A DNA stretch of 64,000 nucleotides from NCBI GenBank assembly GCA_016617855.1, contig JAECUM010096237.1, forward strand, positions 1-64,000, given 5' to 3'. The notes under the pieces were generated by a model. The model worked only from the letters and a program-made list of their open reading frames with translations, was not told where the DNA came from and ran no database searches. Of the stretch, positions 47,165-59,486 are shown piece after piece; positions within the stretch are counted from its first letter, which is position 1; the number at the start of each line of letters is the position of its first letter. The position numbers were made by a program, and so were the translations under genes. This DNA is from Megalonaias nervosa. Taxonomy: Eukaryota > Mollusca > Bivalvia > Unionida > Unionidae.

Positions 47165-47214
47165 GGCACGTGCACATGGCGCTCACTATTGAGAGCGCAG
47201 ATTGTGCACGTGCC
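47165..47214. repeat. Strong GC-rich hairpin with two CACGTG palindromes
   Basis: GGCACGTGCACA (47165-47176) is the perfect reverse complement of TGTGCACGTGCC (47203-47214). Inside, GCGCTC (47179-47184) pairs with GAGCGC (47193-47198) around an 8-base loop. The only mismatch is a 2/4-base internal bulge. Each arm has a CACGTG E-box core. It stands out in very AT-rich sequence. Confidence 0.9.
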
Positions 47215-47573
47215 CCATGTGTCTAGTAGATATGAACGAATTGAGCAGCTTATGCTATAGTAACAAGAGATAAAAACTAAAAATTTTCTTTCTTCTGATA
47301 ATAAAATAATATGGTATATAAATATTTATAAAAAAGACTATAAATAAACAAATTGGAAATTTGAATTGGTGTACAAACCCTATTACAAAATTTTAAATCA
47401 AAATTGTTTAAAATAATACATGATGCATATACACTTGGAAAAAAACATAAATACATAAAAACCCTTTCACTTTAGAACCAGGGGGTCCCTCAGATGATGT
47501 AATTCTGAGGGGGACCACGCCAAAAACGGTACTATTAGGCCTCTAATGGCAAATGGCAATTGTGTCTTGGTCC
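47215..47573. other. AT-rich spacer with a second hairpin (47484-47516)
   Basis: GGTCCCTCAGA (47484-47494) pairs with TCTGAGGGGGACC (47504-47516) across a 9-base loop, with two extra Gs bulged. No gene seen. Confidence 0.6.
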
Positions 47574-47671
47574 AGTGTGTATGTGTGTTTGTGTGTGTGT
47601 TTTGGATTTTTAAAGTAGCTTTAACAATTTTGCAGTCATATCACTACGCTGTCTGCAGTGTGGCAGTTTTT
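47574..47671 (-). mobile_element. SINE-C 3' fragment
   Basis: On the minus strand, CTGCCACACTGCAGACAGCG, GATATGACTGCAAAATTG and AAAAATCCAAAACACAC end in an imperfect CA tract, the same terminus as the full copies at 31997 and 34521. Confidence 0.8.
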
Positions 47672-48530
47672 TAAGTTCTTGTTAAAACATCTTCTACAAG
47701 AAAATGAACAGACAGAAAGGGTTTTCTAAAGTTTCTGAACAGAAAGGACCTGAATGCTCACAATTCCTATCTGCATTGACCTAAGTGATTTTCATTTTTC
47801 CATATATCTTTATTATTTAAAATGGCATACAAAAATGAAGACATTCTTAAAGCAGTGCCCAATAAAATACCTCAAGCATGAAACACACTTTAAGGCATTT
47901 AATATTCTACAGGTGATGGAAGCCTCGAGTCATTCTTGTAGCATCAAAATCAACTTATGAATACTTACAGGTGGCAAGTCAATGCTAATGAATGCAAATA
48001 TATGCAGCATTTCTACAGCAATTTATCAAGTTTTTCGACATTTTGTATGTCTGAACATGGAGAATTAAAGCTGATTCATTCCCCAAGTCTTTCACTGTTA
48101 TAAAGATGTTGAAAATTACCATACAAAACACCAAACAAATGTAGTGTTTAAATCAATCACAGTACATTCACAAAATCTCTCAAAAACTTTATATGTTTAT
48201 TTTTCCCAAGTCATTATTAGTTATCTACATTAAACCATATCTGGTAACATGTCTTTCAAAAACAAAAGAAAGATCAAAATCATTCCTGGTTGGAGAGAAT
48301 CCTACAAAGAAGCTGGGTGGTAATCCAGCTGAGCAGTTTACTGTAACAATTCATGCGCAAGACGGAACAATTCATGCAGAAAATGCAATTTCTATTTATA
48401 CATACTGAAGAGTACAATTCAATGCCAGTCTACCATATTATCTAAAGACTGGTACACACACACATACAGTTTAGACCTGAGATACCATATCTTAATTTAT
48501 CAAAAATAATAAGAGGGCCTATCTCATATG
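47672..48530. other. Spacer, no gene supported
   Basis: Short frames at 47754-47960 and 48193-48408 lack motifs. No other signal. Confidence 0.5.
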
Positions 48531-49188
48531 AACAATTGTATATTATGCTATCACTAACCTACCTGTCGTGGAATCCAAATAATTGTATATTATGCTATCA
48601 CTAACCTACCTGTCGTGGAATCCAAACAATTGTATATTATGCTATCACTAACCTACCTGTCGTGGAATCCAAACAATTGTATATTATGCTATCACTAACC
48701 TACCTGTCGTGGAATCCAAACAATTGTATATTATGCTATCACTAACCTACCTGTCGTGGAATCCAAACAATTGTATATTATGCTATCACTAACCTACCTG
48801 TCGTGGAATCCAAACAATTGTATATTATGCTATCACTAACCTACCTGTCGTGGAATCCAAACAATTGTATATTATGCTATCACTAACCTACCTGTCGTGG
48901 AATCCAAACAATTGTATATTATGCTATCACTAACCTACCTGTCGTGGAATCCAAACAATTGTATATTATGCTATCACTAACCTACCTGTCGTGGAATCCA
49001 AACAATTGTATATTATGCTATCACTAACCTACCTGTCGTGGAATCCAAACAATTGTATATTATGCTATCACTAACCTACCTGTCGTGGAATCCAAACAAT
49101 TGTATATTATGCTATCACTAACCTAGCTGTCGTGGAATCCAAACAATTGTATATTATGCTATCACTAACCTAGCTGTTGTGGAATCCA
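48531..49188. repeat. 47-bp tandem repeat, 14 near-identical copies
   Basis: The unit is AACAATTGTATATTATGCTA then TCACTAACCTACCTGTCGTG and GAATCCA. Most copies read as identical. The second carries AATAATTG, and the last two have TAGCTG, the final one also TTGTGG. Variation is confined to the ends. The array has exactly 14 x 47 bp and no drifting spacers, so it is a satellite-type array and not a CRISPR. Confidence 0.98.
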
Positions 49189-50414
49189 AATAATTATAAT
49201 TTATTACTCTGTGTAAGAGTCTTAATTTATTTTTTTGCCATTTCTGATGGCTGAATTTCATAAAAGTGTATCTTGACAACTTATGTTGCAAGTTGACAGC
49301 ATTATGACATAATCTTTGATATCAAGTTGATTTATCCGCCAAATAAGACCAAAATTAGGTAAATACTCTACCAATTTCATGTGGATGTAAAACAAGGTGA
49401 ATGTAAAGCAACGTCATCAAAATTACAACAGTGTCAATTTATTTCTTTTTAAATATCATCAAAATTACAAGTACTCAACATCTGAATGCAAAATAAAGAT
49501 TCATAAAATAAAAACAGGGTCTATTCTACAACATGTGATTCCGGAATTTACAGTAATTTTTAAAAAGTATATCTGAAAATTAAATGGATGTGCAAAAATC
49601 ATCCACTATATTTTACATTCCTACTTTTATTTGTTTATTATATCCCTCCAAAATTCAGATAATTACAACCTTTTTTCAATGGAGGAGGGTTGTCCCTGAT
49701 ACTTTCAGTTCTCGATGAGAATGTAAAATATAAATTAATATTTTATACTTTATCACTGCTGTAATATTGATCTTTTAGAAAAAAAGATTATTTGCTTTTT
49801 TCTGAATCAAAACATTATCCAGTGTATTCCACAGAAACATTTTGTTCAACATTTGTCACTGAGCAAATTTTACCTCGTTTTAAAAAGTCCTTTACAGAAG
49901 GCATTCTGGTCAAACATCAGAGAAGCAAAAACTACAGAGACCTATCTTATCATACCAAAATTCTAATTTTGACATACTTTCTAGTTTCTGCAATCATTCT
50001 GGCCAAAAATTATATTTTAAGCTAAACATCACTGACTCCGATTGAAGAGATGTGTCTCAATCAGCCAATGAAATTCTCCATGTTTACACAAAATATAATG
50101 ATCATCTTTTCATCACAATGATGCACTACACCACCTTATGTCACGAGCCAATCAAATCATTTTTCCAAATTCTGGAAAGATTCATTCTGATGTCACAAGC
50201 CAAGGTCACTTTTTAGCAAGACCCTCATTCAGTGGAAATCTCACAAGAGGTCTAGTTAAACAAGACTAGAAAAATTCAGTGCATCTCGATGAATGTGGTT
50301 GGAACTCTTAAATATGTACCTGATCACATGACATTAAACTTGTCATTAGTGCTTTTTTGTTTAGTAAAGAACATATTAATATCCAAAAACTAATGATGCA
50401 GGGTTTTCTTTTGA
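49189..50414. other. Spacer, no gene supported
   Basis: A 77-codon frame at 49792-50025 has no known motif. The tract 50035-50220 is richer in CCAAT-like and GATGTCAC words but is otherwise unremarkable. Confidence 0.5.
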
Positions 50415-50417
50415 TTT

Positions 50418-52375
50418 CGCACTGCTAAAAGAGACTGCCGTAAAGCTGAGAGGCTTTGGCTTTCCACCAGACTCACTATTCATAAGCAAATCTATGATGC
50501 CGCTAAGAAGAATGTCACAAACATAGTCCATGCAACGAAATCAGCCCACTACAGTACTAAGATCATGGAAAGTTCCAGCTGCAAAGAGCTATTTGAGATT
50601 ACTAACAAGCCAATGTCAAGGAACAAATGTACACCACTTCCAACTACCTTCTCTCTAGTCGACCTTCCGGACCTGTTTGCAAATTTCTTCCATGACAAAG
50701 TACAAACCATCAGAGATAAACTTGACAACACAATTTCAATTAACTCGTCGTCACCATACAGTTGCGATACAGAATTTCAGCGGCAACCGTTAGCAGCATT
50801 TGAACCTGTCTCCATGGATTTAGTACGTACAATCCTGATGAAGAGTGCACCAGAGTCATGTGAACTTGATCCGATTCCGACGTCACTGCTGCTTGAGTGC
50901 TTAGATCCAATATTGCCTTCACTAACTGATGTTATTAATACTTCTCTTTCATCAGGGGAATTGCCATCATTTTACAAAACTGCCACTGTAAAGCCTCTGC
51001 TGAAGAAACCAACACTAGACCATAATGATTTAAAGAACTACTGCCCAATTTCTAATCTCCCATTCATGTCAAAAATCTTACAAAAAGTTGTTCTATCCCA
51101 ACTTGTACCTCATCTGAATTCAAACAGTCTTTATTACAATGTACAGTCCGCATATCGCCCTTGCCACAATACTGAAACTACTCTTCTGAAAGTAGTCAAT
51201 GACCTTCTCTCTGCTTTGGATAGCGGAAAGATTACAGTCCTCACTCTCCTTGACTTGTCTGCAGCATTTGACACTACAGACCATGATATATTACTTCACC
51301 GTCTCCAGCATGTATTTGGCATTCATGATACAGCCTTACTATGGTTCAAGTCCTACTTGGTCAACAGGAAACGAATTGTGTCCGCAAATGGAAAACACTC
51401 CAGCCCAGTCGATCTATGCTGTGGTGTTCCACAGGGGTCTGTTCTTGGACCTTTTCTCTTCATTCTATACACTCAGCCACTCTCAAGTGTCATAGATCAT
51501 CATCCAGTGTCTCACCAATGGTATGCTGATGACACCCAAATATACAAATCTAGCCATCCAACTGAAGTTGAAGCTACCATCCAAGGCGCAGAGAGGTGCA
51601 TTTCCGATGTGAAATCATGGATGACATGTAACAAGCTGCAGATGAATGATGATAAAACTGAAGCCATTCTGATTACAACACAAAGACTTTCTCATTCACA
51701 TCCTTTACCTCAGACAACAAATATCAGCAACACCAACATTAAATTCACACAGTCAGGACAAAACCTAGGTATTACTCTTGACAGTACTCTCTCATTGCAC
51801 CAACATGTCATGAACATATGCAAGGCTGAATATCTTGAGCTGAGACGCATCAGCTCCATTCGCAAGTATCTTTCAGTAGATGCCACTAAAACACTTGTGT
51901 GTTCCTTAGTACTTTCAAGACTGGACTATTGTAACTCAATTCTGTCTGGTTCGTCTCAATATCTACTCCAGAAACTTCAAAAAGTTCAAAACACAGCTTC
52001 TCGGATCATCCTTGAGTACCATGATCAGAGCATGCCTCCCCCCTGCTCTGTACCCTACACTGGCTATCCATACGATCCAGAAATAAACACAAAATTTGTT
52101 CTCTGTGCTACGTTTCACTGACGGGCTCTAGTCCAACATACCTATCTGACCTCACCCATGTGTACAAACCAGTAAGATACTTACGCTCCTCTTCTGACAC
52201 TCATATTCTCATTACTCCCACTATGAAAATTAAATCATATGGACAACGCTCTTTTGCATACCAGGGCCCAGCAACATGGAACGAATTGCCCACTGAACTT
52301 AGACACAAAGACACAGTGATCTCGTTCAAGAGTGCTCTTAAAACTCACCTATTTCAACTGCAAGAACAGACTTAA
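50418..52375 (+). pseudogene. Non-LTR retrotransposon reverse transcriptase, 5'-truncated and frameshifted
   Basis: The frame is open from about 50418 upstream of the first ATG at 50565. That upstream part encodes RKAERLWLSTRLTIHKQIYD, the usual linker between endonuclease and RT in these LINEs, so 50565 is not a native start. Counting from the ATG at 50565: FFHDKVQTIRDKLD lies at about 41-54, the palm-entry motif is YCPISNL (159-165, usually YRPISNL, so the Arg has become Cys), motif A is DLSAAFD with the catalytic Asp at 230, GVPQGSVLGP is at 287-296, and YADD is at 320-323. The frame then derails at a run of six Cs (52038-52043) and stops at 52121. The expected C-terminal sequence (LHWLSIRSR, PTYLSDL, YGQRSFAYQGPATWNELP, LKTHLF) continues in another frame to a stop near 52375. 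The protein would copy RNA at a nicked target, but this copy cannot be active. Confidence 0.93.
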
Positions 52376-52547
52376 AGACCTAATAATGTATCCTTACCTT
52401 AAATATTTACAGCATGTTTTCTGTTTTCTAATTTTGTGGTGTTTGTTTTTATTTTTGTAATCATATCATTATATATGTTTTTTAAGTGTTGTCAAATGTT
52501 GTAAAGTGCTTAGAGCTTCTAAAAATTAGGCGCTATACAAAGTCCTC

Positions 52548-52574
52548 ATTATTATTATTATTATTATTATTATT
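52548..52574 (+). repeat. (ATT)9 tail of the LINE
   Basis: The tandem ATT run is the 3' terminus of the retrotransposon and doubles as a microsatellite. Confidence 0.9.
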
Positions 52575-55500
52575 TAAGTACCAGAGTCCCAAAATATTCC
52601 TCATGTTGTTTCTATCAAAAAGTATATGTCTGAAAAAGGTTTTCAGATATCTCTGAAAATTAGGGACCCTCAGTATGGGGATGTAGATTATCATCAATCA
52701 AGTAAACGAAAATCTTGGTTCCTTGTGCACAGATTAAGAAGTCAGTCCTTCAGCAAGATTACAGCAAAAGTTTTTTTTCACACTTTTTTCTGTTGTTATT
52801 AAAAAAAAAAGTTTAAAATAACTTTGCAGAATAAACATATTCTTTTACTGAGTTTCATTAATCTGCACTCAAATTATAAATGTATATATCTTCTGAACAA
52901 GTATTACTTGTGTCAAAGCACTGAAAGTGGCAGACTTGTGCACTTGGCTATAGGTTCAATTTTCCTTTATACATTTGTGAGAAGTGTCAACATATACAAT
53001 CAAAATCATCCATCCCTGCGACCAACCCACCATGCATCATCATCATCACCACATAGAGGCTTATCATGCTTACAATCTAAACCAGTTCTAATCCATACAG
53101 GTCAAAGAGAAATGACATGACAAATCCCTATTATGCTGTGGGCTTCTGAACCAGTCATCAGACTGGTGTCCAACCTTGCATTCATGTAATTCTATACTTC
53201 CTAGAGAGAAGAGAGAAAGGGCACCAGTCTACACTTGAATGGTGGCCTTTGGGCTCATGAAAAGACAACACTGCCCTGGATGATTACAGGGTACGTGAGA
53301 GGCATTCACTATTTAATTGTATTTTTGCCAACAAGATTTAAATGAACACAGAATTTAGTTGACCACACTTAAGTTAAAAATGAAATATAGCCCTAGCACT
53401 TTTGTCACAGATACTTTTCCATCAGTACTGATATTTTCAATTTATTTTCTAGATAAGAAAATGGCTTAAAAAAAGAACAATACCTAAAAAAGAAAAGAGT
53501 ATTTTATTCCACTCAAATTCAGTTAAAGCTCTAAAGTTCAAGATGAAACTTTGTCACTATATTTCTACCCTAAGAGAAAAATAAAAAGCAAATAAAACCT
53601 TTAAAAATATAGTTAACAGTTAAAATAACATCTATTATTTTATGCACTGGCCATGTTCAACATATTCACAATATTAACTAGGATAATGTCTGGAGAGCTA
53701 AAGTACAAATAGACATTGTTATAATGTTTATACTGTGGCTGTATCAGGCGTTTCTAAATGGCTCACTTTCTAGGGGGCCAATTTGTCCTAATTCAGGTGG
53801 ATCTGTATAAAACTTTGTGCACTGCAATAACAGAGGTAAAGTCTGAATTAGGTGGACACAAACACACACAATCAGATGTTAGACAAACTTGGGCATTAAT
53901 TTTGAAACCTGTCTGATAAACCAAGAGCAAACAATCAGGTATACCTTCAACATATCCCCAGGTGCAGGTCAAGCTGAGGGAGAAATTAAACATCACAAAT
54001 TATGCCATGGAAACAAAGATCCAGAAAAACAAATATCCTCCAAAAAATAAACAGGTCTGCATGCAAAGCTATTTTGTACATATCTTGGGAGTTAAATGCA
54101 TCTAGACTATTAGTTATGGGGGCACTTGCTAACTTCAATCTGTAGAGGACTTTTGTGGAGAAAATAGGTTAGAAGAATGGGCATTCTGGGGTCATGACTC
54201 CTTCACATTATGGCGTAAAAATGCAGGGAATCCAACATACTCAAGGTCCCATCCATATAAAATTGCATGCAACAGTTGACTGACATTGAACAATCCTTGG
54301 AAAAGTAAAGCTGCTGAAATACAAAACTTGAAAATGCAACCAGGGGTCATACCTATTAACTCTTCTAAATGAGACAAAACCAATAAAAGATACCTCTAAA
54401 TCTGCTAGACAATGTATACACCCTTTTACATCAGAATATGTTAAATGGTTCCTATGCAAATGTGTAGTGGTGCATGAAAAAATTATGCTGTACAAAAGTA
54501 AACAATGCACTGGCCCATTGTCAGCATTCATTTTTAGTCCAATTAATCAAAAAGAAAACAAATGCACCAACATGGATCAAATTAATGATCACCCAAATTG
54601 TTGAGTCAATTTTCAAACAAAGAACTAAGAATGAAAAGTTGTCTATTAAAGTCAAAATTGTGTTGCCCTTCCTCAAAATCATACTCAGCATTGCATCTTA
54701 GGTATCAAATAAAGCATTATTAATAACTATGATAAAAAATAATTTTTTAATGATTCTACTCTTCTAAATACAACTTGCCACTTTCAACACATAACAAGTC
54801 ATGTGTTACTGTAGACATTAATTTCATTATGAACAATAAAAAAAAGAATAATCTGGAAGTGTTTCAATGTGATCTGCCAATATTTGTGCAATTTTTTATA
54901 AATACCCTCATGGTTGCATGATAATATCCTGTTATCAAACTTATAAAATGACAACGTTTGTAACCGATTTAGTTTTTTAAACTTTAATGTTACTATCAGT
55001 GGTCTTTTCTTAGATAGGAAACATCTAGGCTGGCACTATAGTTGTGATGTCATAAAATTCTGATCCCAAGAAAATTATTTGCATATCCATTTGGTCTGCC
55101 AGAAAAGGACAGCACTGTGGAATTTTCCATTACAGCTCATGCTCTCATTTAACTTAAGCTTTGATTCACTGGACATTAGTCTTCACCCATCATTTGCCAG
55201 TGTTATAATTCTATCTTTCAAAATAAATTTTATTTTCAAACTAATAACTGACTGAAGTAATGATAAATTGTTTACCTGCAAGTTTCTCCCAACAAAAATT
55301 TAGTCCCTTATGTAATTAATCAAACATCAAAAATTCAAAAATTAAGTTAACTCAATATGCTGACTGAAGGAGAAAGTTTGAACTTTCTTACTGCAAAAGT
55401 TTTGTTTAAACTGAAATAAATCACAAGGTGATTGCTAAAGAACAATAAAATAATGTATGATATTCGATTTTGAAAAATAGGAAACTGAACTTCTTCACTG

Positions 55501-56304
55501 AAAAATTTTTAAGTTCAGACTGACATAATGTTTAACTTTTTTTAATAACAGCATGCGTGAATGTAATGCAAAGATTCTCTAAGACATTTATCATATCTTT
55601 AAGTATGAAATTAAACTGGTAATTGGTCACAGTTCTTTGAGAATGTAAACTGGTAGTCTGTCAAATAATCAACATTTAATGTATTTTGCAAAACTTGGGA
55701 CAACTGTTCTCTGCTTTTTGTGTGCACCCATAAAAATAAGCACATTTTTCAATTAAGTTCCATTTTAATGGAGAACCCTGCTTATATAGCATATAATAAT
55801 AAAAATGGATCATTAGATTTTAACGATGGCCAAAACCAACTGGACTTCCTCTACTATATGTAAACTGAGGGAAATATTTGCTTCAATTAGTCAGTCCTTA
55901 TTCTGCCAACAAAAGCCATAATACTGTTATTACCCGTTAAATTGTGGCATAATTCATTTGTGGATTTATATGTCCCTTTGTGAGCAAATCACTTATTCAT
56001 GTCTATTGTCACTATGCCTGTTGTGCTTGCAAAAGTATCCAACAATCCCAGGTAGGTTTCCTTAGTACAAAGGTCAGTGAGAGCATACCTTGTGTGCAAT
56101 TAATCGATTCCAACTTACATGTAACCTCCACTGGAAAAAGTTTTGGTTCAGATCAGCTTATCAAAGCTTATTTAAACTTACTAACTGCACCTATGATACT
56201 AAATAAAGCAATTTATACCACCAACACCCACATATAATTGTCACTATTCAGTCACTGATCAAAACTGTATACCACTGGAATTTCTTCTTTAATAGTCATC
56301 ACCA

Positions 56305-56305
<1 letters not shown>
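52575..56305. other. Long AT-rich stretch, no gene supported
   Basis: Frames of 60-98 codons at 52824-53120, 54241-54531 and 55980-56237 have no known domain. No array or transposon end recognised. Confidence 0.5.

Positions 56306-56347
<42 letters not shown>
56306..56347. repeat. (ATT)n microsatellite
   Basis: About 14 ATT units, 22 bp before the direct repeat that flanks the MITE at 56381. Confidence 0.95.
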
Positions 56348-56348
<1 letters not shown>

Positions 56349-56380
56349 CAATTATGTACTGTAGTTGCTACAAATGAAGT

Positions 56381-56700
56381 CAATCTGATTAAAATCAGAT
56401 CTCCACTCTCCTACATGAAGATCTGACAGAGACCCCATAGAGGTCATGTTCTGGTGACCATTGAATTAGCCAACGCAAATGCAGCTTTCAGAAAATCTTA
56501 AAGTGAATCAAATCATTCGGCATACAATGATGCTCTTTTGCCATACTGCTCAGTCTCCTAATGTCAAGATATAAGACTTAATTCTGATTGGCTGATAAAA
56601 TTAGTGATTATGGTAATAACATAGGTCACCAGAAGATGACCGCTAAGCAGTCACTGTCAGAGTTTCACACAGGACAGTGGTGATCTGATTTTAATCAGAT
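56381..56700. mobile_element. 320-bp MITE with ~77-bp inverted repeats and 12-bp flanking duplication
   Basis: The left arm (56383-56459: ATCTGATTAAAATCAGATCT ... TCTGGTGACC) is an inverted copy of the right arm (56624-56700: GGTCACCAGAAGATGACC ... ATCTGATTTTAATCAGAT). The outermost 18 bases are themselves a palindrome. TACAAATGAAGT flanks both sides (56369-56380 and 56701-56712). Long inverted repeats with a duplication of roughly 9-12 bp suggest a Mutator-like mobiliser, but the superfamily is uncertain. There is no coding capacity. Confidence 0.92.
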
Positions 56701-56712
56701 TACAAATGAAGT

Positions 56713-57282
56713 TCTCCTTCATGTGGTCTAACAGCATTTCAATGTTACTGACAAGAAATTATTACAAATAACATACCCTAAGGTTATAATTTAAAACAAT
56801 ATGACCATGCTGCTGGTAATAACTATGGAAGCTTTAGGAATTTTTACTCAGTGGGAGAAAAATGCAAACAGTAAACCATGTATCTATGTGAATCAACTTG
56901 TTCTATCTAAAAATAAATTGTGCAATTATCGTGAACAATTCATTAATTATATAATATGAGTGCAGTATACTAATAATGTAATGAGGCATCACATAAATTT
57001 AAAAAACATTCAAATTATCTTTTATTGATACTTAATAAAACTCCTGCCCTCGTCTGAAAACTGATGCAACAGCTAACTTAATGACCAGAGATCAATTTCA
57101 TCATAATTTGACTTTTACAAAGTGGTTGGAATATTACTCAATACTGGCTATTATACACTACATATTGATGCAGCAACAAAAACTTAATCAAGTTACATAT
57201 ACAACACCAATATTTCACATTCCCACATGTACACTAACAATTAATCAAACAAGTTTTAAAATTTCCAACTCCTTGCATGCTC
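56713..57282. other. Spacer, no gene seen
   Basis: A 69-codon frame at 57081-57290 has no recognisable motif. Confidence 0.5.
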
Positions 57283-57540
57283 AGGGATGAACACAGTGGC
57301 TCAGTATTAATCTGCAGGACTCAGTGACTGAAAGGGACTTTCTGAGTGATCAAAACAGACTTATTACTGAAGGTGACTCTGTGACTGAAAGGGTGTAGGT
57401 CTGAATTCTACCAATAGATTAGCCCACATCAGCTACTGTGCTGTGTCTTTGGGCAATGCACTTTATTTCAAATGTCTTAGTACTAAATAACCTACTTGTG
57501 TTGCTGTGCCATAACACACTAAAGCAAAGCAAACCTTCAA
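57283..57540 (+). mobile_element. SINE-B-like copy, diverged
   Basis: CACAGTGGCTCAGTATTAAT is box A-like and GGTGTAGGTCTGAATTCTAC is box B-like. Then GTGTCTTTGGGCAATGCACT, TTGCTGTGCCATAACACACT and AAAGCAAAGCAAACC follow, close to the 3' end of the copy at 40694. An internal duplication (AGTGACTGAAAGGGACTT / TGTGACTGAAAGGGTG) lies between the boxes. Confidence 0.65.
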
Positions 57541-58385
57541 ATTTCCAAATGCAAGATTAAATGGGATTTTTTTCTTTCTTGAAACCTGTGCATACCAGTA
57601 GCTGACATGTTTACTGTAATCCAACTTTAATAATAATTTCATTTTTTTCAAGCCCCAGTGTAAATAAGCTGAACCTATTTTAATTGTAAAATAAAATTTC
57701 ATAAAATCAATTTTGACAGTATCAATGGAAAATGACTCGGCTCGGTTTAAAAGCTTTCTAAATAAAGTGTCAAATAGTTCATTTGAACCTGAGGAAAATT
57801 AGTGACTATTCCAATTTTTGTGTCAAGTTTTAATTTCACAGGCAGCGTCAGTTGTCTGATCTGATAAAATCTACAATATCACATTTGTGTTGATATCACA
57901 AACTTCATTATTCTTCTTACGTTCCTCTGTCACCTATCAATTTCATCTGTGACAAGCTGATAGACACTTGTCCTTCATGTTTTTCATTTGGACACTGTTT
58001 CAAACACATCATCAATGATCATTGTTGCTCAAACCATTCCACACTAGAAAATTCTACAAGATATGAATTTGATAAGCCTTTACTCTGTTGGAAATATTTC
58101 ATCTTAAATTGTTCTCTTTTTAAAGAAAACCACGCATTAAGATGTAATTAGTTCATAAGCTATTATGCGATGTGATAACCTGAGAGCTGCTTTTATCTAT
58201 TACTGAAGGTGTGCATTTTATACACTGATACAGGATTTTTTTTAAAAATACTATCCATTAAATATTCACTCTCTACCTCCACATATTCCCCGTGGTAGGG
58301 GGTGCTTCTATTCAAATCCTATCGATTACTTTTCCCCAGATATTTTGACAGTTCCAATAATCTTATCACCATGTTAATCTACATG
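57541..58385. other. Spacer, no gene seen
   Basis: No recognisable signal. Confidence 0.5.
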
Positions 58386-58461
58386 CAATGAGACACAACA
58401 ACATAATTGGGCCATTTTTTTCCATAATTATCCTAATTATTATACAAAGCTCTTTTATCAA
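58386..58461. repeat. Dispersed ~75-bp repeat, copy 1
   Basis: AATGAGACACAACAACATAA continuing TTGGGCC, then CATAATTATCCTAATTATTA and TACAAAGCTCTTTTATCAA, recurs 2.6 kb away at 61015-61082 in the same orientation. Confidence 0.85.
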
Positions 58462-59212
58462 GAAAACCTCAATAGACTATACTCTCTGCCTCTGACTCAA
58501 CAAAACCTTAACAAAACCTTGCTTGAAAATTACAACTCTTAACTTGTAGAATTATGACTTCATTTCAATAGCTGGCACTCCTTTAGAAATGGGAAAACTG
58601 AACACAAACCTTTACACATACTGTTGAAAATATTTGTGAAATAGCTCTGTCTCTAAATGTACAGGTTTTACTTCAGAATTTAACATTAATTAAATTGGAA
58701 GGAAATGTCTACTGCACTGCATTATGTTATGTTTCAAGTTACAAAGATATGAAGTTCAAAGTAACACTTTCTACAAGGGTGTAAAATTTATGATCTTTTT
58801 CAAGTACATGTACATTCAGTGAGCTAGGAAAATTAAAATGTGAGATTTAATCTTCACAGGTTATAAATTAAACTTAACTGTTTTGGGGTCAAGTGCAAAC
58901 TTGCCTTACTTTAAGAAAGACCTGAAAGGTACAAGACATGAAATAAAACTCGTGTCTGGTCCCAGAATTTGTTACATATTTTTCATTATACAGTATGACT
59001 AATTTAGACATAAACATGTTAGAAGCTGTCTTTGCTTTTTCTCATTTTTTTTTAATCAGAAGGTTAATTTTAATTTGTGGTATTTGCTACATTTTGTGCA
59101 TATAACATGTACAATTTCTTGTATGATTCAAGTAGGATATAACAAAACAAATAATTTCCCATTCCACTTAGCTTAGCTCCTATTTCCAAGGAGTTACCTT
59201 TTCAAAGTGTCC
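58462..59212. other. Spacer, no gene seen
   Basis: No recognisable signal. Confidence 0.5.
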
Positions 59213-59442
59213 CACTTCAGGCTTGGGGATCTAGAATAGACCCTATGTGCCCTACTGCATGTCACAAGAGGAAACTAATGGAGACAACTGGGATTTGTCC
59301 CATGATAATGTTCACACTGTAAAGGTCTTTGACCTTTTAAAAGAATTAGGATTATATATTTTACAAAAATGGCTTTGAGTTTTAAGGATTCTATCCTATT
59401 TTGCCTTTATTTGTGTTTGCACTGATGAGCCATTAAACCCAA
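59213..59442 (+). mobile_element. Retroposon 3' fragment ending in a CATA microsatellite
   Basis: CTACTGCATGTCACAAGAGG then AAACTAATGGAGACAACTGG is the body, and TTTGCACTGATGAGCCATTA continuing AACCCAA is the 3' end. The end is similar in layout to the minus-strand insertion at 23834 (GGTGCACCGTTAAAATTCAA then CCAA repeats). I see no tRNA head. Confidence 0.6.
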
Positions 59443-59486
59443 TACATACATACATACATACATACATACATACATACATACATACA
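59443..59486. repeat. (ATAC)11 microsatellite
   Basis: A pure tetranucleotide run that directly continues the retroposon 3' end. Confidence 0.97.

Larger units (their letters stand above)
50415..52574 (+). mobile_element. 5'-truncated CR1/L2-like non-LTR retrotransposon
   Basis: The copy keeps the linker before the reverse transcriptase, the whole RT domain, the C-terminal region and a 3' tail. The tail reads TTGTAAAGTGCTTAGAGCTT, then GGCGCTATACAAAG, then (ATT)n. That ending and the RT sequence style are typical of CR1/L2-group LINEs. There is no endonuclease domain and no ORF1, so it was truncated on insertion. I could not find a convincing target site duplication. Confidence 0.88.

Noticed and set aside
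48531..49188. CRISPR-like array
   Set aside because: There are no variable spacers. The whole 47-bp unit repeats, and the genome is eukaryotic in character.
50565..50565. ATG as the native start of the reverse transcriptase
   Set aside because: The same frame is open upstream to about 50418 and encodes a recognisable linker, so the ATG is internal to a truncated ORF2.
56381..56700. Long hairpin as a microRNA precursor
   Set aside because: The flanking 12-bp direct repeats and long arms are better explained by a MITE. A small-RNA role cannot be judged from sequence alone.
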